Shown one piece after another: positions 26,362 to 32,800 of a DNA stretch of 32,800 nt. Below the pieces are notes generated by a model. It worked only from the letters and a program-made list of their open reading frames with translations, ran no database searches and was not told the origin of the DNA. Within the stretch, counting starts at the first letter, position 1; each line of letters begins with the position of its first letter. Source of the stretch: Bacteroides sp. UBA7333 (lineage in GTDB: Bacteria > Bacteroidota > Bacteroidia > Bacteroidales > Bacteroidaceae); NCBI GenBank assembly GCA_002471195.1, contig DKPN01000049.1:56843-89642 (forward strand), written 5' to 3'. The position numbers and the translations under genes are program-made.

Positions 26362-27978
26362 ATGAAAAAATTTATATATGCCTTAACAGCTTTTGCACTT
26401 CTTATCGGTTTTACATCGTGTAACGATAGTGAGGATGCAAATAAATCGACCTATTTAAGTACGGAAACATTAACTACTTTTGCTCACCGTTCTGTAAATA
26501 TAGTAAACGTACATACAGAAGATTCTTGGATTGCCACTACTGATGTGCCTTGGATACAAATTTCTCCAGCCAATGGATTGCGTTCGGCTGAGTGTAAAGT
26601 GATAGTCGATTCAACAACTATTCAAAATGAAAGAGATGCTCGTATCCGTTTTACTTTCTCATCTGGTGAAACTCGTTTTATCAAAGTAGAGCAATCGGGA
26701 TATTTGCCTACCATCTCTTTAGAAGATTCTGTTATGCGAATCGATAATTATGGCTCAATTAATGATCGCTATTTTGATATTAATATTTTATCGAATGTAA
26801 AATTTGATATTAAGATGCAGAGCATTGATGAAGACGGTAGTGTTTCATGGTTAAACAGTGAACCTGTAAACTTTAACTTCGATAGAGGTGCAAGACCACG
26901 TAATATCAATGTTCGATTTAGATGGAATAATAACAATATTCCATTTAACGATCGTAAAATATTAGTGAAATTCGATCCTATTGAAGATATTGATTGTCAA
27001 TTCGATCGTAAAGACTCTTTATTGGTTATTCAAAAAGCTGGAGAGTTGATCGAAGACTCAAGAGCTGGTGACTCATTGGCCGTATTGGGCATTATGCGTT
27101 CATTAGGTTGTTGGTATATTTCTGATCCAAGTGAATCGTTCAGTAAATGGTCTGAAGTAGATTTATGGAAGCCATCTGATGAGGGCTATACGAAAGAGAG
27201 AGAAGGACGTGTAAGAAAATTAGCGTTTAGATTTTTCACAACTTTAGAATCTATTCCTTATGAGTTCAGATATCTTAAGTATATGGAAACGTTATCGATT
27301 TTCTCAAATACAAATTATGACCAGTTAGATATTAAATCAGGGGATGCTCTTTCCAATCTTCAATATTTAAAAAGACTAACTCTCTATGCTTATGGTTTAA
27401 CTTCACTTGATGAATCGTTTGTTAATCTTAGAAATCTAGAATATTTAGATCTTTCGGGTAACAACTTTAAGGAGATTCCAAGAATGATCAACAAAGAGAA
27501 TTTCCCTAATTTGAAAGTTGTTGATTTCGTTGCCAATAAACTTAATAATACTTTGATTGATAATATCCGCTTTTTTACTTGGGATAAGTTAGAAGTATTA
27601 GCATTAGGTGTAAATGAAATCCATGGTAGTATACCAACTGAAAAAGAGATTAGTGATTATTATTTATTAGAGAATGGAGTTGAAATGCCTCGTTACACAT
27701 TAGATGATTGTGTGGCTGAAAATCTTCCAACAGAACAAGTTGGTAAATTGAAAATAATACCAAATGTTGAAGAGTTGCGTTTGAACTTGAATCGTTTAAC
27801 TGGTGATTTACCAGAATGGCTTTTATATCATCCACGTCTATATGATTGGAACGTTTATCCGCTTGTATTTAATCAAGAAGGTAGAGATCCATCTGGTAAA
27901 ATAGCAGGTTTCGATAACGAACCATTTAATTTGAATTACTATTACGAATATTATAAAGATAAATATCCAACAAATTAA
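26362..27978 (+). CDS. BACON plus leucine-rich-repeat surface lipoprotein
   Basis: The start at 26362 (MKKFIYALTAFALLIG) is preferred over the in-frame ATG at 26335, which overlaps the upstream gene. It gives a lipobox FTSC (Cys20) followed by NDSED. A BACON domain lies at about 33-115 (VHTEDSWIATTDVPWIQIS, then IKVEQSGYLP) and a second at about 118-228, ending LLVIQKAG. A cap region, SLAVLGIMRSLGCWYIS then KWSEVDLWKPSDEG (about 238-275), mirrors the cap of the preceding gene. Leucine-rich repeats follow at about 285-490 (LRNLEYLDLSGNNFKEIP). It looks like a shorter relative of its neighbour with a different N-terminal module. Probable role is protein binding at the cell surface. The gaps are 16 nt before and 8 nt after. 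Confidence 0.85.
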   Translation: MKKFIYALTAFALLIGFTSCNDSEDANKSTYLSTETLTTFAHRSVNIVNVHTEDSWIATTDVPWIQISPANGLRSAECKVIVDSTTIQNERDARIRFTFSSGETRFIKVEQSGYLPTISLEDSVMRIDNYGSINDRYFDINILSNVKFDIKMQSIDEDGSVSWLNSEPVNFNFDRGARPRNINVRFRWNNNNIPFNDRKILVKFDPIEDIDCQFDRKDSLLVIQKAGELIEDSRAGDSLAVLGIMRSLGCWYISDPSESFSKWSEVDLWKPSDEGYTKEREGRVRKLAFRFFTTLESIPYEFRYLKYMETLSIFSNTNYDQLDIKSGDALSNLQYLKRLTLYAYGLTSLDESFVNLRNLEYLDLSGNNFKEIPRMINKENFPNLKVVDFVANKLNNTLIDNIRFFTWDKLEVLALGVNEIHGSIPTEKEISDYYLLENGVEMPRYTLDDCVAENLPTEQVGKLKIIPNVEELRLNLNRLTGDLPEWLLYHPRLYDWNVYPLVFNQEGRDPSGKIAGFDNEPFNLNYYYEYYKDKYPTN

Positions 27979-27986
27979 CTATAGCT

Positions 27987-30032
27987 ATGCATAAATATAT
28001 TTCATTATTTCTAGTCACTTTATTATTAGTATCAAGTTGTGCTAATGATGCAATCGTGACAAACGAAAATGCAAACGAATCACAAGCTAAAATATTTAAT
28101 ACACCCGAGGGAGCAATCCCCGGGGAAATTTTAGTAAAGTTCAAAAGTGAAAATACTCAACTATTAGATAATGTAGCTGCTGCAACAAGAAGTGGCAATC
28201 AAGTTATCATTACTCGTACAGGATTAGCACGTGTCGATGAACAATTAAATAATATTGATGCACACCAACTAGAACGTGTATTTCCTATTGACTCTCGTCG
28301 TGAAGAAATTACACGTAAGTCGGGTTTAAATCTTTGGTACGTAGTGCGTTTCGATGAGAAAATGGATTTAGCAACAGTTGCTAATCAACTTGCTCGCACT
28401 GGTGATATTGATAAAGTACAGTTTTCGCACTTCATTCGCAAATATAGAGATTCAGAAGGTGAGCTTAACCGTTTTGTAAAATCGGTTCCTTATATCCGTT
28501 CGAAACAAGACCAAAATGCTTCAAAACCATTCAAAGCAGCTACTTATAACGATCCTCAATTTGATATTCAATGGGATTTACATAATGAAGGTGAAGCTGT
28601 AAACGGTATTAAAGGAATGTTGGCCGGTGCCGATATTAATGCTTTATCTGCATGGGATATTTGTAGTGGTGATCCTTCTATCATCGTTGCAGTTCTTGAC
28701 GAAGGTGTGATGCATACACATCCTGACTTGAAAGATAATATGTGGGTAAACCCTAATGAAAAATTATTAGGAGGTGTTGATGCAGACGGCAATGGTTATG
28801 TTGACGATGTTCATGGTTATAACTTTGTTAGAAACAAAGGAATCATTACTTGGGATAAACGTTGGGATACGGGTCATGGTACACACGTAGCAGGAAGTGT
28901 AGCTGCAGTCAATAACAATGGTATTGGAATTTCAAGTATTGCCGGAGGTTCTGGCAATGGCGATGGTATTAAAATTATGTCATGTCAAATCTTCGACGGT
29001 CAAAATGTAGCATCTGTATATGAAGAAGCGCAAGCAATTAAATATGCTGCTGATAACGGTGCAGTTATTTTGCAATGTAGTTGGGGCTTCAATTCAGCTT
29101 ATGCATCATTTCCCGATGATAAAGGTTTTGATAGTGTAGAAACATGGATACAATATAGCTCACTTGAGAAAGAAGCATTAGATTATTTCATTCATAATGC
29201 AGGTTCTCCTAATGGTGTTATCGATGGTGGTATTGCTATTTTTGCAGCTGGAAACGAATCGGGTGCACAAGCTGGTTTCCCAGGTGCTCATCCAGACTAT
29301 ATTTCGGTAGCATCAATGGCAGGTGATTTTTCTCCATCTACCTTTACAAACTATCATAGATTTATAGACCTAACTGCTCCTGGTGGTGACTCTGATTTCC
29401 ATTTGGATACAAAAGGTATGATTTTATCTACTTTGCCAACACATGTAGCTGAAAGCGGTTATGGATATATGGAAGGTACATCTATGGCTTGCCCACATGT
29501 ATCAGGTATAGTTGCTCTAGGTCTTTCATACGCCACTAAATTGCATAAACACTTTAAAGCAAGTGCTTTCAAAGATATGGTTATTGAATCATGTCATGCA
29601 TTCGATGATTCAGTTTTCGAACATGAAAAAGAGTATTATTATTATTTTTCAGAGTTTGGTATGAATACTAAATCTAAAATGAATCTACCTTTTTATAAAG
29701 GTAAGATGGGCGCAGGTTATATCGACCCTGTTAAGTTGTTGAATAAAGTAGCTGACAATTCAAACGGTGTATCAATGCGTATACCTAATGTAAGAATCGA
29801 TGTAAATAAAACGACTTCTCTTGATTTATCGCAATATTTTGTAAATGGTAAAGACAAAACATTTACTGTAACCGGAGGTGATGATAAAATTGCCACTACC
29901 CAAATTTCAGGTACTACTTTAACTGTATCTGGTGTAGCTACTGGTTCTACATCAGTATTGGTTAAAGCAGAAGGTGTTGAACAAGTTGTTTCTATCGTTG
30001 TGCGCAACGGTGGTGGCAATGGTTGGTTATAA
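27987..30032 (+). CDS. Subtilisin-like (S8) serine peptidase, surface or outer-membrane lipoprotein
   Basis: This is a serine endopeptidase of MEROPS family S8. The lipobox ends VSSC (Cys18). Residues 40-150 form an I9/fervidolysin-like propeptide (IPGEILVKFKSE, then LWYVVRFDEKMDLATVANQL). The catalytic triad is intact: D238 in VAVLDEGV, H297 in GHGTHVAG, S499 in GTSMACPHVSG, with oxyanion N423 in AAGNESG. A DADGNGYVDD stretch at 265-274 has the look of a Ca2+ site. Residues 595-681 form an Ig-like (BIG2-type) C-terminal domain. There is no type IX secretion tail. The enzyme lacks sequence signs of strict specificity. With SusCD and repeat lipoproteins in the same operon, it probably cuts captured protein into importable peptides; this is inference. 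Confidence 0.95.
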   Translation: MHKYISLFLVTLLLVSSCANDAIVTNENANESQAKIFNTPEGAIPGEILVKFKSENTQLLDNVAAATRSGNQVIITRTGLARVDEQLNNIDAHQLERVFPIDSRREEITRKSGLNLWYVVRFDEKMDLATVANQLARTGDIDKVQFSHFIRKYRDSEGELNRFVKSVPYIRSKQDQNASKPFKAATYNDPQFDIQWDLHNEGEAVNGIKGMLAGADINALSAWDICSGDPSIIVAVLDEGVMHTHPDLKDNMWVNPNEKLLGGVDADGNGYVDDVHGYNFVRNKGIITWDKRWDTGHGTHVAGSVAAVNNNGIGISSIAGGSGNGDGIKIMSCQIFDGQNVASVYEEAQAIKYAADNGAVILQCSWGFNSAYASFPDDKGFDSVETWIQYSSLEKEALDYFIHNAGSPNGVIDGGIAIFAAGNESGAQAGFPGAHPDYISVASMAGDFSPSTFTNYHRFIDLTAPGGDSDFHLDTKGMILSTLPTHVAESGYGYMEGTSMACPHVSGIVALGLSYATKLHKHFKASAFKDMVIESCHAFDDSVFEHEKEYYYYFSEFGMNTKSKMNLPFYKGKMGAGYIDPVKLLNKVADNSNGVSMRIPNVRIDVNKTTSLDLSQYFVNGKDKTFTVTGGDDKIATTQISGTTLTVSGVATGSTSVLVKAEGVEQVVSIVVRNGGGNGWL

Positions 30033-30042
30033 TGAATCATTG

Positions 30043-30783
30043 ATGTCGAACTGTTTTAAATATTTAATTATTATCCATTCAATTGCCTTTTTGGCAATTG
30101 AATGGACAAATGCTCAAAGCATATCATCCTTGAAATTTAAAACGGAAAGTTACGATTTAGGTGTCATTAGTGAAGATACAAATTTGGTAAACGGCCGGGT
30201 TTCTTTTACAAATATTGGAACCGAGAATATAGATATTCATCACATATATACTTCTTGTTCTTGCGTAGAGGCCTATGTTTTAGACTCAGTCATACCACCG
30301 GGAATTTCATCCGAACTGTTTTTTTCATTCAAGCCTAAAAACTTTCCTGGACAAATCGATAAACAAATCTTTGTCGATTTCAACGATAATACAAAACATC
30401 ATCAAGTGTTATATTTGACAGGCAATGTAACTCCTTCTACTAATCCTACTCACAATTATCGTTATTCATTAGGCGATTTATGGGTAAAGCAAAAACAAGT
30501 GATATTTAGAGGAGTTGAAACCATGCAAGTCGAAAAGATTAAATGCTATAATAATTCAAATATTTCAATGCAGTTATCAATGACCGAGCTTGATACCATA
30601 AAAGGTATTTCCTTTCATTCAGATCCTGCCATCATTGCACCACACAGTTCAGCGCAATTAATTTTTAAATTAAATCCTAGTGAATGGACTCATACCAATG
30701 AGAGGATTATGAATTTTTCATTGCAAGGCATTGATTCAGATTCAACAATCAATCATAAAATACGAATTAAAATTCAAGAATAA
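30043..30783 (+). CDS. DUF1573 domain protein, exported
   Basis: The start at 30043 gives a signal peptide (MSNCFKYLIIIHSIAFLAIE...TNA, cut after residue 24) and 246 aa. Earlier in-frame ATGs at 29974 and 30019 lie inside the peptidase gene. The DUF1573 domain covers about 35-130: YDLGVISEDTNLVNGRVSFT, the NIGTENIDIHHIYTSCSC block with its paired cysteines, then PPGISSELFFSFKP. A second, weaker copy follows to the end. The fold is Ig-like (ASH/MSP-like); the family's biochemical role is unknown. There is no lipobox, so it is probably periplasmic. A perfect 14-bp hairpin overlaps the codons for the signal peptide, which may restrict its expression relative to the peptidase. Confidence 0.8.
   Translation: MSNCFKYLIIIHSIAFLAIEWTNAQSISSLKFKTESYDLGVISEDTNLVNGRVSFTNIGTENIDIHHIYTSCSCVEAYVLDSVIPPGISSELFFSFKPKNFPGQIDKQIFVDFNDNTKHHQVLYLTGNVTPSTNPTHNYRYSLGDLWVKQKQVIFRGVETMQVEKIKCYNNSNISMQLSMTELDTIKGISFHSDPAIIAPHSSAQLIFKLNPSEWTHTNERIMNFSLQGIDSDSTINHKIRIKIQE
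30074..30106 (+). promoter_or_regulatory. Perfect 14-bp hairpin within the DUF1573 signal-peptide codons
   Basis: tccattcaattgcc (30074-30087) pairs without mismatch with ggcaattgaatgga (30093-30106) around a ttttt loop. It starts 42 nt after the peptidase stop and 31 nt after the DUF1573 start. No T-tract follows. It could protect the upstream mRNA 3' end or limit translation and readthrough of the last two genes. Confidence 0.65.
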
Positions 30784-30798
30784 ATAGAACAAAACATT

Positions 30799-31272
30799 AT
30801 GAATAAGATTTTTAATATAATATTGGTCGCAATGTTGGCTTGTATATCAGTTGCTTGCTCAAGTGATCAAGAAGAGGTAAAATCAGGTGAGTTAGATATT
30901 ACGACACGAAATATTGACGGTAACTGGAAATTGAAAACGTTAAACGGTGAAGCGTTAAGCGGCAATTCATACTTTTATATTTCACTTGAGAGAGTAGATA
31001 CCAAATTTAAAATATACGATAATATTGAGTCAGGTGTTTCACATGCTTCATACGGTGTATTTACTATTACTCAAGATGGTGATGATAAAATTATCTCTGG
31101 TGTTTACGATATGCAATTTAGTAAACCATGGAATAATGAGTATGTAATTTCGAATCTAACTAAAACAGAAATGGTGTGGACTACCGTAGGTAATGCTGCA
31201 GAAGTTCAAGTATTCGAAAAAATAGAGTCAATACCATCCGATATCATCAACGGTACAAGAGCAATCAACTAA
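30799..31272 (+). CDS. Small lipocalin-like lipoprotein
   Basis: The lipobox ends SVAC (Cys20), followed by SSDQEE, a surface-export type signal. The mature part of about 137 aa begins IDGNWKLKTLNGEALSG, the G-x-W opening typical of lipocalin-like barrels. It continues with alternating strands (YFYISLERVDTKFKIYDNI, then YVISNLTKTEMVWTT) and ends in a short tail. DUF5004 and other lipocalin-like families in Bacteroidota have this form. The ligand is unknown. It is the last gene of the operon, 15 nt after DUF1573, with a strong terminator 21 nt after its stop codon. Function is inferred only from the strand pattern and is uncertain. Confidence 0.65.
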   Translation: MNKIFNIILVAMLACISVACSSDQEEVKSGELDITTRNIDGNWKLKTLNGEALSGNSYFYISLERVDTKFKIYDNIESGVSHASYGVFTITQDGDDKIISGVYDMQFSKPWNNEYVISNLTKTEMVWTTVGNAAEVQVFEKIESIPSDIINGTRAIN

Positions 31273-31292
31273 ACAATATACTTTTTAGTATT

Positions 31293-31333
31293 AAAATGCG
31301 ATAAAGATTCAACAATCTTCATCGCATTTTTTT
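31293..31333 (+). terminator. Intrinsic terminator of the peptidase/SusCD operon
   Basis: aaaatgcgat (31293-31302) pairs with atcgcatttt (31321-31330), and aagatt (31304-31309) with aatctt (31314-31319), with one mismatch and a caac loop. The stem ends in a run of seven T (31327-31333). Sixteen base pairs plus a T-tract make this the clearest terminator in the window. Confidence 0.92.
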
Positions 31334-31364
31334 ATACTTTTCTGGCAGACTCAATATTTTGCTG

Positions 31365-31372
31365 TAAATTTG
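31365..31372 (+). promoter_or_regulatory. Promoter -7 box of hisS (TAAATTTG)
   Basis: TAAATTTG fits TAnnTTTG and lies 29 nt before the hisS start and 32 nt after the preceding terminator. Only a TGG is found near the -33 position. Its place in the gap supports separate transcription of hisS. Confidence 0.55.
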
Positions 31373-31401
31373 TACATTCAACAATAATTAAATTAAAGAT
31401 T

Positions 31402-32766
31402 ATGGCTGCAAAACCCAGTATACCGAAAGGAACCCGTGATTTTTCGCCTGTGGAAATGGCAAAACGCAATTATATATTCAATACAATTCGCGATGTATAC
31501 CATCTTTATGGATTTCAACAGATAGAAACTCCATCTATGGAAATGCTTACAACATTGATGGGTAAGTATGGTGAAGAAGGCGATAAGTTGCTTTTCAAGA
31601 TTCAAAATTCTGGCGATTACTTTAAAGGTATTACTGATGATGAGTTATTGAGTCGTAATGCTGCTAAATTGGCGAGCAAATTTTGTGAGAAAGGATTACG
31701 TTATGATTTAACCGTGCCATTTGCTCGTTATGTTGTAATGCATCGCGATGAAATAACTTTCCCATTTAAGAGATATCAAATCCAACCGGTTTGGCGTGCA
31801 GATCGTCCTCAAAAAGGGCGTTATCGCGAATTTTATCAATGCGATGCCGATGTGGTTGGGAGCGATTCACTTCTGAATGAGGTTGAATTAATGCAAATTG
31901 TTGATGCTGTATTCAGCAAGTTTGGCATTCGTGTTTCAATTAAAATTAATAACAGAAAAATACTATCGGGTATTGCCGAAATTATTGGTGAAGCCGATAA
32001 GATTGTTGATATTACTGTAGCCATTGATAAACTTGACAAGATAGGTCTCGATAATGTAAATGTCGAATTAAGAGCAAAGGGAATAAGCGAAGATGCTATT
32101 CAGAAGCTTCAACCTATTATATTACTATCCGGAACCAATATTGAGAAATTAGCAACGCTTAAAACCATCCTTTCCGAAAGCCAAACGGGATTGAAGGGGG
32201 TAGAAGAGTGTGAGTTTATTTTGAATACACTCGATAACATTCATATTGATAACGAAATAGAATTAGATTTAACTCTAGCTCGCGGATTAAACTACTATAC
32301 CGGTGCTATTTTCGAAGTAAAAGCTCTTGATGTAGAAATTGGTAGTGTAACCGGCGGTGGACGTTATGACAACCTTACAGGTGTATTTGGTATGTCTGGC
32401 GTTTCGGGTGTTGGTATTTCATTCGGTGCAGATAGAATATTCGACGTGTTAAATCAATTAGATCTTTATCCTAAAGAGGCTGTTAATGGCACAAGATTGC
32501 TTTTCGTAAACTTTGGTGACAAGGAGGCTGCATTTGCAATTCCTTTCTTAACCAAAGCACGTGCAGCAGGTATCTGTTCTGAAATATATCCCGACTCATC
32601 AAAAATGAAAAAGCAAATGAGTTATGCTAATGCAAAAGCAATACCATTTGTCGCTATTATTGGCGAAAGCGAAATGAATGAGAATAAAGTAATGCTCAAA
32701 AATATGGAAACTGGAGATCAAAAACTGGTTTCAGCCGAAGAATTGGTAGCTATTGTTTCAAAATAA
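31402..32766 (+). CDS. hisS: Histidine--tRNA ligase
   Basis: This cytoplasmic class II aminoacyl-tRNA synthetase charges tRNA-His using ATP. The family start KGTRDFSP is at residues 9-16. Motif 1 lies in the helix that follows. RYDLTVPFARYV sits at 100-111. Motif 2, with the YQIQPVWRADRPQKGRYREF stretch, is at 125-144. The HisRS-specific LARGLNYYTG is at 293-301, and motif 3 (GGGRYDNL to GISFGADR) at 318-345. The anticodon-binding domain covers about 365-454. At 454 aa it is complete. It is a housekeeping gene with its own promoter-like box and marks the boundary of the accessory region. Only 34 nt follow in the window. Confidence 0.98.
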   Translation: MAAKPSIPKGTRDFSPVEMAKRNYIFNTIRDVYHLYGFQQIETPSMEMLTTLMGKYGEEGDKLLFKIQNSGDYFKGITDDELLSRNAAKLASKFCEKGLRYDLTVPFARYVVMHRDEITFPFKRYQIQPVWRADRPQKGRYREFYQCDADVVGSDSLLNEVELMQIVDAVFSKFGIRVSIKINNRKILSGIAEIIGEADKIVDITVAIDKLDKIGLDNVNVELRAKGISEDAIQKLQPIILLSGTNIEKLATLKTILSESQTGLKGVEECEFILNTLDNIHIDNEIELDLTLARGLNYYTGAIFEVKALDVEIGSVTGGGRYDNLTGVFGMSGVSGVGISFGADRIFDVLNQLDLYPKEAVNGTRLLFVNFGDKEAAFAIPFLTKARAAGICSEIYPDSSKMKKQMSYANAKAIPFVAIIGESEMNENKVMLKNMETGDQKLVSAEELVAIVSK

Positions 32767-32800
32767 ACTAACTATATATAACGTAAGAAGCCTATAAAAC

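Noticed and set aside
29717..30040. 107-codon minus-strand frame opposite the end of the S8 peptidase gene
   Set aside because: It lies opposite the well-supported Ig-like domain of the peptidase and has no recognisable domain; it is a shadow frame.

Overview
The window is AT-rich DNA from a member of the Bacteroidota, most likely order Bacteroidales. The evidence is two SusC/SusD outer-membrane import pairs, many lipoproteins with a Cys plus acidic (S-D-D/E type) surface-export signal, BACON, DUF4998 and DUF4458-type domains, TAnnTTTG promoter boxes and a Bacteroidota-type HisRS. Genus cannot be fixed by reading; a Dysgonomonas/Bacteroides-like gut or host-associated organism would fit.

Region 1 (1-15,500) is a polysaccharide utilisation locus for alpha-mannose glycans in two converging operons. 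On the + strand are SusC (640-3843), SusD (3855-5771), a DUF4959/DUF5126/DUF5000-type surface lipoprotein (5800-7044) and a DUF4998-type lipoprotein (7081-7764). On the - strand are three tightly packed GH92 alpha-mannosidases (15285 down to 8499). Two are lipoproteins and the last is probably periplasmic. The last one keeps every residue I recall as defining the alpha-1,2-mannosidase BT3990; the first two do not, so the set probably splits different mannose linkages. The operons converge on a 734-bp spacer holding a terminator for each and an unexplained array of four 22-bp repeats.

Region 2 (15,286-16,582) is a 1.3-kb spacer without a recognisable protein gene. It holds a promoter for each divergent operon, a 22-bp-spaced direct repeat and a possible small-RNA unit with its own terminator-like hairpin.

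Region 3 (16,583-31,333) is a nine-gene + strand operon: SusC, SusD, a DUF4984-like lipoprotein, a BACON-type lipoprotein, two leucine-rich-repeat lipoproteins, a subtilisin-like (S8) lipoprotein peptidase with an intact catalytic triad, a DUF1573 protein and a small lipocalin-like lipoprotein. It encodes no glycoside hydrolase. The likeliest reading is a Sus-like machine for binding, cutting and importing protein or peptide, comparable in logic to RagAB; this is the best candidate for an under-described system. Its transcript carries a hairpin at the predicted 5' end, two strong internal hairpins with TTTTT loops (23607-23645 and 30074-30106), and a classic terminator at 31293-31333.

Region 4 (31,334-32,800) is the housekeeping gene hisS with its own promoter-like box. 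No transcriptional regulator, tRNA, rRNA, insertion sequence or CRISPR array was found.
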